Source: Paraburkholderia dilworthii
GTDB taxonomy: Bacteria > Pseudomonadota > Gammaproteobacteria > Burkholderiales > Burkholderiaceae
Reading direction: 5' to 3'
Assembly (NCBI RefSeq): GCF_000472525.1
Contig: NZ_AWZT01000017.1
Span: 18,059-82,058, forward strand
DNA: 64,000 nucleotides
Below, one piece after another: positions 44,924 to 53,775 of the stretch. A program made the translations under genes and the position numbers. How positions within the stretch are numbered: position 1 is the stretch's first letter; the number at the start of each line of letters is the position of its first letter. Below the pieces are notes generated by a model. That model saw only the letters and a program-made list of their open reading frames with translations, did not search any database and was not told the DNA's origin.

Positions 44924-47023
44924 TCAGTTCGGCACGTTCACCGCGCCGTTTGCCACGGTAATGGCATTCCCGCCGGGATTTGCCGCAATCGCCGGCAAGT
45001 TTGCGACGGTCAATGCAGGCGCCGCGCCCGGCGTACCGCCGCGCGGCACCGTATGGACCACTTGCGACGGCGGCAAAGGCGTGCCGCTCTTCAGATGACT
45101 CCACATCAGATTGAGCGCCTGAATGTTGTAGTAATGCAGCGGCACGAAGCGCGTGTCGAAGCCCGCCACGCCGAGGAACGCGTCGAAGTGCTGGCCGTTC
45201 GTGATTTCATAGAACGACAGCTTGCTCGCGCCGCCTTCCACGAGTTGGTTCGTTGCGAAATACGGCCGCGACGCATGGTTGATCGGCACCAATGCATCGG
45301 CCCGGCCTTGCACGATGATGGTCGGCTTGCCATGCAGGTTCGCATTCACCTTGATCGCTTCCACGCTCGTCGTCAGCGCGCCGTTGGTCCACAGCGTGCG
45401 CAGGCACGCTGCGCCCACGTAGCTTGCGTCGACCGTTGCGAGCCGATGATCGAATGCGCCCACCGTGCCCGCGTTATACACGAGGTTGATGCCGTTCGTG
45501 GGCGGCACGCCGTTGCCGGTGCCGAACACGGTGAGCATCGGCGAAACGGCTGGCGTCACACCCGCCGCGCCCGTCGAACTCGTCGTGCCGAAGCTGAAGT
45601 TGCAGAGGTTGGCGGTCACGCTCGCCCTGGCATAGGCGTTCGCATAGGTCACGGCGACAGCCGGCACCGCTTGCGAATCCCACATCGGCGCATGCAGCAC
45701 GTCCGAATCGGTCTCGTAGCCGTTCTGATGCAACAGCGCGAGCGCATTGGTCGCCTGCGTGATGGTGTCCGTTCCCGCGATCACACCGTTCGCCGCGAGT
45801 GTCGCGCATCGCGCGGTGCGGATCGCGGTGGTCGTGGCAACCGGCAGCGTCGTCAGATACGGCGCGCCGGTTGCGGCAGGCGCGAGCGCCGCGCACGGCT
45901 CCAGCAGGTTTGCGAGCGTCATGTAATCCGCAAGCGGCTTGCCGAATGCACCGACGGGCACGCCGCCCTGAGACACCGACACTTGCGAGGGCACGCGCAC
46001 GTTGATCTGCGGCTCGCCGACCACCACTGCGGTAATGAGGCCGGAAGTATCCTGCTCGGCGGCTGCGAGCGACGCGCCGCCGCCATTGCTCACCGATGCC
46101 GCGATCGTCATGATGCTGCCGGGCTTATAGCGCACGGTGCGCGTCGAACCGTTCAACGCCCCATATGAATCGTTGAGCGCCCAATACGCGAACTGGATTG
46201 CTTGCAGCGTGTTCTTGCCCCAGTCCTGCTCGGGGTTCTGCTGCGAGTGTGCGTGCTTGAATGCGTAGCGGTTAGGGAACTGGCTGTTATATGTGCCGAG
46301 ATCCGTGTTGCCCAGGTTGGCCGTGAAGAGGCTCGCTTTGCCCGCGGCGCTCGCGTCCTGCAAAGTGCCGTCGATCAGCGTCACGCGATTCGTCGACAGT
46401 TCGTGTGCGCCGTTGCCCGAGCCTTTGTCCGTGTATGCGACCGCGCAACCGCGCTTGAGCCCCCACTCGCCGGCCGCCGAAATTGCGCCATACACGCCGC
46501 GCGAACCCGATGACGTTGCGGTGACAATGCACGGTTGATCCGCATTGAAGCTCGCCGGGATCTGCACGAGCACGCTAACGTTTTGCTTACCGCTGCCGTC
46601 GTCGGCAAAAGCCAGATATTCCTTGCCGGCGATCTTGCCTTCGCCCAACGTGTCGTTGCCGTTCAGATCGACATTGGGGCCCCAGAAACGCCCGTAGCCG
46701 CCATTGCTCGTCATGTCGACGAGCGCCCGATAGTTCGACCAGATCGCGAGGCGCCGCAGTTCCGCAGCCGTGGGTTGCGCGGCGTTGGCAATCGCGGGCG
46801 CAGTGGCCGACGCGAGGCCAGTTTTACCGAGTCCCGCAGTGAGCAGGTCGTCGCTATTGCCGTCATATGACTGCGTCTTGACGGCGCCCGCGATGAAGTC
46901 AGGCAGAACGTTGGCTTGCGGTGGAGGCGGGCCGTCGTCGTGGCCGCCGTGGCAGGCGCTCACACCAAGCGCGACGACGATTGCAATGGCAAGCGCGGGC
47001 CTCACTCCAATGGCTGATGTCAT
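44924..47023 (-). CDS. D-(-)-3-hydroxybutyrate oligomer hydrolase
   Basis: 699 residues. An exported or lipidated enzyme degrading short 3-hydroxybutyrate oligomers from polyhydroxybutyrate turnover. The N-terminus MTSAIGVRPALAIAIVVALGVSAC ends in a lipobox-like SAC (Cys about 24). The catalytic serine is likely in SVSNGGGASLAAAEQD (SNGG, the 3HBOH variant of the lipase box). The overall composition and length fit the 3HBOH family. It is divergent from the molybdenum oxidoreductase operon starting at 47182. Confidence 0.9.
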   Translation of the reverse strand: MTSAIGVRPALAIAIVVALGVSACHGGHDDGPPPPQANVLPDFIAGAVKTQSYDGNSDDLLTAGLGKTGLASATAPAIANAAQPTAAELRRLAIWSNYRALVDMTSNGGYGRFWGPNVDLNGNDTLGEGKIAGKEYLAFADDGSGKQNVSVLVQIPASFNADQPCIVTATSSGSRGVYGAISAAGEWGLKRGCAVAYTDKGSGNGAHELSTNRVTLIDGTLQDASAAGKASLFTANLGNTDLGTYNSQFPNRYAFKHAHSQQNPEQDWGKNTLQAIQFAYWALNDSYGALNGSTRTVRYKPGSIMTIAASVSNGGGASLAAAEQDTSGLITAVVVGEPQINVRVPSQVSVSQGGVPVGAFGKPLADYMTLANLLEPCAALAPAATGAPYLTTLPVATTTAIRTARCATLAANGVIAGTDTITQATNALALLHQNGYETDSDVLHAPMWDSQAVPAVAVTYANAYARASVTANLCNFSFGTTSSTGAAGVTPAVSPMLTVFGTGNGVPPTNGINLVYNAGTVGAFDHRLATVDASYVGAACLRTLWTNGALTTSVEAIKVNANLHGKPTIIVQGRADALVPINHASRPYFATNQLVEGGASKLSFYEITNGQHFDAFLGVAGFDTRFVPLHYYNIQALNLMWSHLKSGTPLPPSQVVHTVPRGGTPGAAPALTVANLPAIAANPGGNAITVANGAVNVPN

Positions 47024-47181
47024 CTGTGCTGTCTCCGTTATTTTTCACAATACCGTTTTTGCGTTAGCGTTGTTCACGCAACCGCGCCGGATTTGCTACG
47101 CTCGATTGTTGGAGCGCGACGCTTCGGATACCGACGCATCGTCAGCCTGCATTGACCTTTCAGCGGAGTCAATAGAACGTT
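47024..47181. promoter_or_regulatory. divergent promoter region, oligomer hydrolase / paoA
   Basis: 158 bases between two divergent start codons, containing an A/T-rich patch at 47038-47060. Both promoters should be here; individual elements not assigned. Confidence 0.4.
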
Positions 47182-47952
47182 ATGGCAACTGACAACGAAT
47201 GCCACGATCCGGGTAACGAAGCTGCCGCCTTACCTCAACCTTCGCGCCGCCGTTTTCTGCAATCAGCCGCGGCCGCGGCGACTGTCGGTGCGGCACCGCA
47301 CCTTCGCGCGCAAACGCAAACGCCTGCCGCGCCGCCCGCGCAGAGTGCGGCCCCCGTGCCGCCGCGGCCCGTCGCGTTGAATGTCAACGGCCGCGCCTAT
47401 GCGTTGCAACTCGAACCGCGAGTGACCTTGCTCGATGCATTGCGCGAGTACGCGGGTCTGATGGGCACGAAGAAAGGCTGCGACCGCGGGCAATGCGGCG
47501 CATGCACGGTGATTGCCAATGGACGCCGCATCAACTCTTGCCTGACGCTCGCCGTAATGCACGAAGGCGAGACCATCACGACGGTCGAAGGGCTCGCGAG
47601 CAATGGCGCATTGAGCCCGCTACAGCGCGCTTTCATCGAACACGACGCGTTTCAGTGCGGCTACTGCACACCCGGCCAGTTATGCTCGGCGACTGCTCTG
47701 CTCGAAGAGTTTCGCAACGGCACGGCAAGCGTCGTGACTGAAGATGTGCGCAAAGGTCCTGCCAAACTTTCCGACGACGAAATCCGTGAACGCATGAGCG
47801 GCAATATTTGCCGCTGCGGCGCCTACGCGAATATCGTTGCCGCGATACGCGCGGCGCATGAACGCAGCGGTCAGAACGTGAGCGCGGCTGGCGCGCACAA
47901 CGACGACCATCGCGACAACCACGGCAACCGCAACAACCGCGACAACGCTTGA
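47182..47952 (+). CDS. paoA: periplasmic aldehyde oxidoreductase, iron-sulfur subunit (PaoA/YagT-like)
   Basis: 256 residues. A twin-arginine signal (SRRRFLQSAAAAATVGAAP) sends the folded complex to the periplasm. Two [2Fe-2S] domains follow: plant-ferredoxin type CDRGQCGACTV...CLTL (about 105-130) and all-alpha type CGYCTPGQLCSA and NICRCGAYANIV. The C-terminal tail is Asn/Asp/His-rich (NDDHRDNHGNRNNRDNA), longer than E. coli PaoA's. It carries electrons from the Mo site to FAD in PaoB. 13 bases separate it from paoB. Confidence 0.92.
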   Translation: MATDNECHDPGNEAAALPQPSRRRFLQSAAAAATVGAAPHLRAQTQTPAAPPAQSAAPVPPRPVALNVNGRAYALQLEPRVTLLDALREYAGLMGTKKGCDRGQCGACTVIANGRRINSCLTLAVMHEGETITTVEGLASNGALSPLQRAFIEHDAFQCGYCTPGQLCSATALLEEFRNGTASVVTEDVRKGPAKLSDDEIRERMSGNICRCGAYANIVAAIRAAHERSGQNVSAAGAHNDDHRDNHGNRNNRDNA

Positions 47953-47965
47953 CGGAGCGACGAGC

Positions 47966-48967
47966 ATGGATGCGATCTCCTACGAACGCGCCGCCGATAT
48001 CGCCGGCGCAGTGCGGGCCGCCCAGCAACCGGGCGCGGTGTTTATCGGCGGCGGCACGAATCTGCTCGATCTGATGAAGGGTGGTGTCGAGCGGCCGGTG
48101 CGGCTCATCGACATCACGCATATCGGCGGACTCGACGGCATAACGACGCTGCCCGACGGCGGCATTCGCATCGGCGCTCTCGTACGCAACAGCGACGCCG
48201 CGAATCATGCGTTGGTGCGCGAACAGTATCCGTTGTTATCGCAGGCGTTTCTGTCGGGCGCGTCGTCGCAATTGCGCAATATGGCGACCGTCGGCGGGAA
48301 TCTGCTGCAACGTACCCGCTGCGGATACTTTTACGACACCGCTTTCTCACAGTGCAACAAGCGAGCTTTAGGCAGCGGCTGCGCGGCGCTCGAAGGGCAT
48401 AACCGCATGCACGCGATTCTCGGCGCGAGCACGCAGTGCGTCGCGGTGAACCCATCGGACATGAGCGTCGCGCTCGCGGCGCTCGATGCGGTGGTCCGCG
48501 TGAGCGGCCCGGCCGGCGAGCGAAGCATTCCATTCGCCGAATTTCATCGGCTTCCGGGTGACAGGCCCGACGTCGACACCACGTTGCGTCCCGGCGAGTT
48601 GATTACCGCAGTCGATCTGCCGACACCGATTTTCAGCGCACATTCGCACTATCTGAAAGTGCGTGACCGCGCCAGTTACGCATTCGCACTTGTGTCCGTG
48701 GCCGCTGCATTGCAGATGGACGGCGAGCGTGTGCACACCGCGCGTATTGCATTGGGTGGCGTCGCGCACAAACCGTGGCGCGCGAGCGCAGCGGAACAGA
48801 TGCTCAACGGACAGCCGCTTACGCAAGCCACGCTGAACCACGCGGCTGCCGCCGCATTGCGCGATGCCCGGCCGCTTGCCGGCAACCGCTTCAAGGTGCA
48901 GCTCGCGCAACGTGCGATCGTCCGGGCGGTGAATCAGGCCGCGGGCCGGGCGGGAGGTGTCGCATGA
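47966..48967 (+). CDS. paoB: periplasmic aldehyde oxidoreductase, FAD-binding subunit (PaoB/YagS-like)
   Basis: 333 residues. FAD contacts AVFIGGGTNLLDLMKGGV and MATVGGNLLQ. The PaoB-type extra iron-sulfur segment RTRCGYFYDTAFSQCNKRALGSGCAA holds the cysteines of an additional [4Fe-4S] cluster. The C-terminal CO-dehydrogenase flavoprotein domain is complete. Its stop overlaps the start of paoC (ATGA). Confidence 0.92.
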   Translation: MDAISYERAADIAGAVRAAQQPGAVFIGGGTNLLDLMKGGVERPVRLIDITHIGGLDGITTLPDGGIRIGALVRNSDAANHALVREQYPLLSQAFLSGASSQLRNMATVGGNLLQRTRCGYFYDTAFSQCNKRALGSGCAALEGHNRMHAILGASTQCVAVNPSDMSVALAALDAVVRVSGPAGERSIPFAEFHRLPGDRPDVDTTLRPGELITAVDLPTPIFSAHSHYLKVRDRASYAFALVSVAAALQMDGERVHTARIALGGVAHKPWRASAAEQMLNGQPLTQATLNHAAAAALRDARPLAGNRFKVQLAQRAIVRAVNQAAGRAGGVA

Positions 48968-51186
48968 AACTGATCGGTCAACCGTTCGACCGCACTGACG
49001 GTCTGCTCAAAGTAACCGGCGAAGCACGCTATGCCGCGGAATTTCCCGAAGCGCGCCTCGCGCATGCGGTGCTCGTGACGAGCACGATTGCGCGCGGCAC
49101 GATTGCATCGATCGATGCCAGCCGCGCGCAAGCCGTCCCCGGCGTGCTGCTCGTGATGACGCATCAGAACGCGCCGCGTCTGCCCAATGGCGGCAAGGCG
49201 CAATTGGCACCGCCGGCGGGGCGTCGGCTGTCGCTATTGCAGGACAACGAAGTGCATTACAACAACGAGCCGGTGGCGGTGGTCGTCGCCGATACGCTCG
49301 AACATGCGACCGATGCCGCGCGTCGGTTGCGCATCACGTATCGAGCGGCGGCGGCCACGCTCGACTTCGCGCAGGCGAAGGCAAACGCGCATGCGCCAGA
49401 CAAACCGCAAGGACGTCAAACGGATACGCAGCGCGGCAGCTTCGAGGACGGCATGCGCCATGCCGCTGTGCATATCGACGCAACGTACACGACGCCCATC
49501 GAGCATCACAATCCAATGGAGCCGCACGCAACGATGGCGCGCTGGGACGGCCCGCAGCTCACGCTCTACGATTCGACCCAAGGCGTGAGCGGCGAAGCGC
49601 AGGCGGTGGCGAGGACACTCGGCATTTCGCCGGGCGACATACGCGTGATTTCGCCGTTCGTCGGCGGCGGCTTTGGTTGCAAGGGCTCGTCGTGGTCGCA
49701 TGTGTCGTTGTGCGCGATGGCTGCGAAACAAACGGGGCGTCCGGTGCGGCTCGTGCTCGAGCGGCCGCAGATGTTCGGTCCGGTGGGCGCGCGTCCGCGC
49801 ACCGAACAGCGCCTCGTGCTGGCCGCGCGGCACGATGGCACGCTGAGCGCAATGCGTCACGACAGCATCTCGAACACGTCGATGATCGAAGACTGGACCG
49901 AGACCTGCTGCATGGTCACCCGCATGTTGTACGCGGTGCCGAACCAGGTGACCACGCACCGGCTCGTGCCGCTCAACGTCGGCACGCCGACCTTCATGCG
50001 CGCGCCGGGCGAGACGACCGGCTCGTTCGCGCTGGAATCCGCAATGGACGAGCTCGCGGTCGCCCTCGAGATGGACCCTCTCGAGTTGCGGCTGAAGAAC
50101 TACGCGGAAGCCGATCCGCAGGAAGGCAAACCCTGGTCGGGCAAGTCGTTGCGCGAGTGCTATCGGATCGGCGCCGAGAAATTCGGCTTGTCGCGGCGTA
50201 ATCCCACACCGCGTTCGATGCGTGACGGCAACGCGCTGACCGGCATGGGCATGGCGACCGCGACATACCCGGCCAATCGCAGCGAGGCCGGCGCCATCGC
50301 GCGGATTTTGCCCGACGGCACGGCGATGGTGGCCTCGGGCACCCAAGACATCGGCACTGGCACCTATACGGTGATGACCCAAGTCGCCGCCGATGCGCTT
50401 GGCTTCACACCGGAAAACATCCACTTCGCGCTCGGCGATTCGTCGCTGCCGAAGGCGCCTGTGTCGGGCGGCTCGCAATCGGCGGCGAGCGTTGCGCCAG
50501 CCGTGCGCGAAGCCGCGAGCGCGGCGCGCGCCCGGTTGATCGCGCTGGCGCTGGCGGACCCGGCGTCGCCCGTGCATGGCCTCGCACTCGACGACATCAG
50601 CGTGGAGAACGGCTGGGTCACGAGCCGCTCGCAACCGGCGAAACGCGATCCGGCGGCGGCCATCATCGCGCGCTCGGGCGGTAAGCCGATCGAGGCCACG
50701 TCCACCGTCAAACCGGGCGACGAGAAGCAGAAGTACTCGTTTCACTCGTTTGGCGCAGTGTTCGTCGAAGTACATGTCGACGCGGATCTCGGCACGATCC
50801 GCGTGCCGCGCGTGGTCGCCGTGTATGACGTGGGGCGCGTGCTCAACGAGAAGACCGCGCGCAGCCAGATGCTCGGCGGCATTGTGTGGGGCATGGGCGC
50901 CGCGCTGCAGGAAGAGTCTTCGCTCGACACGCGCTATGGGCGCTTCACGAACGCGAATCTCGCCGAGTACCACGTGCCGGTGAATGCCGACATCGGCTCG
51001 CTCGACATTACGTTTCTCGACCGGCCGGACCCGTATATCAATTCGCTCGGTGTGCGCGGCATCGGCGAAATCGGCATTACGGGCGTGTGCGCCGCGCTTG
51101 CCAATGCGGTGTATCACGCGACCGGTGTGCGCGTGCGCGATCTTCCGATGACGCTCGATAAGGTGATGGGAACCGCGCGAGTGTGA
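48964..51186 (+). CDS. paoC: periplasmic aldehyde oxidoreductase, molybdenum-binding subunit (PaoC/YagR-like)
   Basis: 740 residues from ATG 48964. Molybdopterin cytosine dinucleotide contacts: GGGFGCKGSSWSH and QDIGTGTYTVM. The catalytic base Glu lies in GVRGIGEIGITG near the C-terminus. It oxidises a broad range of aldehydes to acids. The PaoA Tat signal carries the heterotrimer across. Downstream a MobA-like gene may supply the cofactor. Expression controls not visible. Confidence 0.93.
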   Translation: MKLIGQPFDRTDGLLKVTGEARYAAEFPEARLAHAVLVTSTIARGTIASIDASRAQAVPGVLLVMTHQNAPRLPNGGKAQLAPPAGRRLSLLQDNEVHYNNEPVAVVVADTLEHATDAARRLRITYRAAAATLDFAQAKANAHAPDKPQGRQTDTQRGSFEDGMRHAAVHIDATYTTPIEHHNPMEPHATMARWDGPQLTLYDSTQGVSGEAQAVARTLGISPGDIRVISPFVGGGFGCKGSSWSHVSLCAMAAKQTGRPVRLVLERPQMFGPVGARPRTEQRLVLAARHDGTLSAMRHDSISNTSMIEDWTETCCMVTRMLYAVPNQVTTHRLVPLNVGTPTFMRAPGETTGSFALESAMDELAVALEMDPLELRLKNYAEADPQEGKPWSGKSLRECYRIGAEKFGLSRRNPTPRSMRDGNALTGMGMATATYPANRSEAGAIARILPDGTAMVASGTQDIGTGTYTVMTQVAADALGFTPENIHFALGDSSLPKAPVSGGSQSAASVAPAVREAASAARARLIALALADPASPVHGLALDDISVENGWVTSRSQPAKRDPAAAIIARSGGKPIEATSTVKPGDEKQKYSFHSFGAVFVEVHVDADLGTIRVPRVVAVYDVGRVLNEKTARSQMLGGIVWGMGAALQEESSLDTRYGRFTNANLAEYHVPVNADIGSLDITFLDRPDPYINSLGVRGIGEIGITGVCAALANAVYHATGVRVRDLPMTLDKVMGTARV

Positions 51187-51261
51187 GCGCATGGCAAGCG
51201 CTTGCCTCGGGGTGCGTTGCGCCGCACAATCGCTGGCATCTCGTCCAACGGTGTCCAGTCC

Positions 51262-51849
51262 ATGACCTACGCGTCGCTCGCCACTGGCATATTGCTCGCA
51301 GCCGGGGTCGGCTCGCGCTTCGACCCGCACGGCCTGCAAAACAAGCTGCTCGCGCGCCTGCCCGACGGCACGCCGGTCGCCCAGGAAGCGGCGCACCGGC
51401 TGCTGAGGGCGGTGCCGCGGGTGCTGGCCGTGGTGCGGCCGGGCGCCGAAGCGCTCGCGCGCCTTTTGAACGATGCAGGCTGCGACGTGGCATTTGCGCC
51501 CGCTGCCGAGCGCGGCATGGGTGCGAGCCTCGCCGCCGGCATTCAGGCGAGTGAGGATGCCGAGGGCTGGATCGTCGCACTCGCCGACATGCCGCGCATC
51601 CAGATTGCAACCATCGAAGCGGTGGCGCGCGCGCTTGACGGCGGCGCGCCGGTCGTGGCGCCGTTTTACGAGGGGCAGCGCGGGCATCCTGTGGGCTTTG
51701 GCGCCGAACACCGCGACGCACTGCTTTCACTCGATGGCGACAGCGGCGCGCGCTCGTTGCTGCGCTCGCAACGCGTGATGAGGCTCGATGTCGACGACGC
51801 CGGAATCTTGCGGGACGTCGACACGCCGGACGATCTGCGCGGGCTTTGA
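51262..51849 (+). CDS. MobA/MocA-like molybdenum cofactor nucleotidyltransferase
   Basis: 195 residues from ATG 51262 (MTYASLATGILLAAGVGSRF), chosen because LAAGVGSRFD is the start of the GT-A fold and the earlier codons lack it. LPDGTPV, ALADMPRI and GHPVGFGAEH match MobA-like NTP transferases. MocA adds CMP to molybdopterin to make the MCD form used by PaoC. An XdhC/PaoD-like insertion factor is not seen nearby. It follows paoC by 75 bases on the same strand. Confidence 0.85.
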   Translation: MTYASLATGILLAAGVGSRFDPHGLQNKLLARLPDGTPVAQEAAHRLLRAVPRVLAVVRPGAEALARLLNDAGCDVAFAPAAERGMGASLAAGIQASEDAEGWIVALADMPRIQIATIEAVARALDGGAPVVAPFYEGQRGHPVGFGAEHRDALLSLDGDSGARSLLRSQRVMRLDVDDAGILRDVDTPDDLRGL

Positions 51850-51924
51850 GCGCAGCGCGTGCGCTGGCGTTCTGCTGAGCGTTACGAACACAGCGGGCTT
51901 GATTCCGGGCGGTGCCTGGGTGCA

Positions 51925-51944
51925 TACTGTATATCCATACAGTA
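51925..51944. promoter_or_regulatory. LexA (SOS) box
   Basis: TACTGTATATCCATACAGTA: CTGT at 51927-51930 and ACAG at 51939-51942 separated by 8 bases, matching the E. coli LexA consensus CTGT-N8-ACAG at both half-sites, with A/T-rich spacer and flanks. It lies 57 bases before the ATG of the DUF4130-UdgX gene and no other gene starts nearby, so that gene is predicted to be repressed by LexA and induced by DNA damage. Confidence 0.85.
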
Positions 51945-52000
51945 TTTGATGAACCGTTGACTGGCGCGTGAACACGTTACGCCGGCCGCGGCGTTCCCGC

Positions 52001-53560
52001 ATGAACCGCATTTCCATCGAACCGTCTTTCGCCGCCTGGCGCCGTGCGGCGCGCTCGCTGTTGCTGAGTGGTGCGGAGCCGGCGCGGGTCGAATGGGTCG
52101 AGTGCAGTGACGATGCGCAGGGGATGGCTGGAACTGGGGCGGCCACCCCTGCCACCCCCGCCGCTTCCACAACGACTCCCGCCGTGCCGCGCGAGTTGCT
52201 CGTCTGGCTGAAAGCGGCCGCCTGCTTCCGCGCGCCCGACCGCTGGGCGTTGCTCTATCGGATCCTATGGCGCTGGACGCACGGCGAGCGGGACGTCTTC
52301 GATCTGAGCGACAGCGACGGCGCATTGCTCGATCAGCGCGTGCGTGCCGTCGAGCATGAAACGCAAGACATGCTGAGCCTGACGTTGTTCAGAAGGCGCG
52401 ATCCGTCGATGGGGCCGCCGGAGTTCGTCGGCTGGTATGAACCGCATCACGACTTGCTGGAACGCGCCGCCCACCGCTTCGCCGCCCGCATGGGCTACTC
52501 CACGTGGATGCTCGCCACGCCGCAGGGCGCTGCGTTCTGGAACGGCATGCTATTCCATACAGGGCACGCGGCGCCCGACGAAGGCGAGCAGGTCACGCCG
52601 GTTTCAACGGAAAGCGCGATGACGGGCGAAGCCATCACGAGTGAGCCCACCGAGGCGCTCTGGCTTGCCTATTACGTGGGCGTCATCCGTGGAGAAAAAC
52701 CGTCGGTGTCGCTGCGATACTGGAGAACGCCGCCCGAGGGCCCGCCGTTGCCCGCGCATCTCGCGCGCGAGCGCATCCGTCCGAGCGGGCAAGGCGCCGC
52801 TGTGACGATGCCGACCGCGCCGCCGGTCGAATATTCGGTAGTCACGCCGCCACTGCGCGAGCCCGCCGGCTCGCTGGACACTTGCCGGCGTTGCGCGTTA
52901 TGGCGCAACGCGAAGCAGGCGGTGCCTGGCGTCGGTGCTGCTGGTGCTGGTGCTGGTGCTGATGCTGATGCTGATGCTGATGCTGATGCTGATGCTGATG
53001 CTGATGCCAGTCCGAATGCCAGTCCTCGTGCCAGTGCCAGTGCCAGTGCCGATGCCAGTGCCATTGGTAGCGCCGCGATCATGGTAGTCGGCGAGCAGCC
53101 CGGCGAGTATGAAAACCAGCACGGTGTGCCGTTCACCGGGCCTGCCGGTCAACTGCTCGACAGTGTGCTCGCGCGCGCCGGACTCGAACGCGCAGCGCTG
53201 TTTCTGACCTACGCCGTCAAGCACTACAAATGGGAAATCGTCGGCCATGAGCGGATTCATCGCACACCCGCGCGTCGGGAAATGGAAGCCTGTCAGTTCT
53301 GGTTGGAAAAAGAACTGATGCAGGTCGCGCCGCGCGTGGTTGTCGCGTTAGGCGCAACGGCATTGAAGGCGCTGACGGGCGCGAACGCCAATCTTTCGGA
53401 ATATGCGGGCGAAACTATCGCTCACGAAGGGCGCCTGATCGTACCGACCTGGCATCCGGCCTATGCATTGAGAACCGCGGACGCACGTTTGCGCGACGAC
53501 ATCGTGGCAAGCATGGTGACAGCATTCAGGCGCGCAGTTGAGTTGGTGGACGCCCGCTAG
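52001..53560 (+). CDS. udgX: DUF4130-UdgX fusion, uracil-DNA-binding glycosylase-like protein
   Basis: 519 residues from ATG 52001 (an in-frame GTG at 51968 is possible). Residues about 1-250 are a DUF4130-type module (TIGR03915; conserved WRRAARSLL, DLLERAAHRFAARMGYSTWMLATP). Residues about 290-519 are a family-4-like uracil-DNA glycosylase of the UdgX class: CRRC (iron-sulfur cysteines), GEQPGEYENQHGVPFTGPAGQLLD, the UdgX ERIH loop (its His crosslinks covalently to uracil-containing DNA in M. smegmatis), EACQFWLEKEL, and HPAYALR. Between CRRC...VPG and GEQPG sits a repeat insertion of about 44 residues (Ala-Asp then Ala-Ser) not typical of the family. A LexA box precedes it. All catalytic elements seen; the insertion is the anomaly. 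Confidence 0.88.
   Translation: MNRISIEPSFAAWRRAARSLLLSGAEPARVEWVECSDDAQGMAGTGAATPATPAASTTTPAVPRELLVWLKAAACFRAPDRWALLYRILWRWTHGERDVFDLSDSDGALLDQRVRAVEHETQDMLSLTLFRRRDPSMGPPEFVGWYEPHHDLLERAAHRFAARMGYSTWMLATPQGAAFWNGMLFHTGHAAPDEGEQVTPVSTESAMTGEAITSEPTEALWLAYYVGVIRGEKPSVSLRYWRTPPEGPPLPAHLARERIRPSGQGAAVTMPTAPPVEYSVVTPPLREPAGSLDTCRRCALWRNAKQAVPGVGAAGAGAGADADADADADADADADASPNASPRASASASADASAIGSAAIMVVGEQPGEYENQHGVPFTGPAGQLLDSVLARAGLERAALFLTYAVKHYKWEIVGHERIHRTPARREMEACQFWLEKELMQVAPRVVVALGATALKALTGANANLSEYAGETIAHEGRLIVPTWHPAYALRTADARLRDDIVASMVTAFRRAVELVDAR
52934..53065 (+). repeat. compound hexanucleotide repeat tract inside udgX
   Basis: In frame within udgX. Three GCTGGT units (52940-52957) lead into eight perfect GCTGAT units (52958-53005), then interrupted GCCAGT-like units to about 53065. 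They encode Gly-Ala, then Ala-Asp, then Ala-Ser repeats. Being hexamers, length changes do not shift the frame but alter the linker by two residues per unit. GCT and GAT codons are unlike the GC-ending codons of the surrounding gene. Confidence 0.92.
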
Positions 53561-53775
53561 CAAGCGCAACGAGTCGGTCGCGCAACCACAGCTTTCCCAG
53601 GCATACGGCTTGCGCGAACGTGTCACGCATGGCGAATCGCACCGAGAACTGCAAACCGGCTTGAATCAACCGCGCAACTCATTCCAATTCCGCCTAAGCT
53701 GATGTGACGCCGCGATTGTCACGCAACGTTACGCCGCCCAAGCGGCGCAGGCGTTTCGAAACCACCCGACTTCCC

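Noticed and set aside
44834..46168. 444-codon plus-strand open frame
   Set aside because: Antisense to the 3-hydroxybutyrate oligomer hydrolase; Arg/His/Cys-rich, no family resemblance.
49234..51711. 825-codon minus-strand open frame antisense to paoC
   Set aside because: It mirrors the strong third-position GC bias of paoC. The translation is Arg/His-rich with no domain, and the plus-strand product is clearly a molybdenum oxidoreductase.
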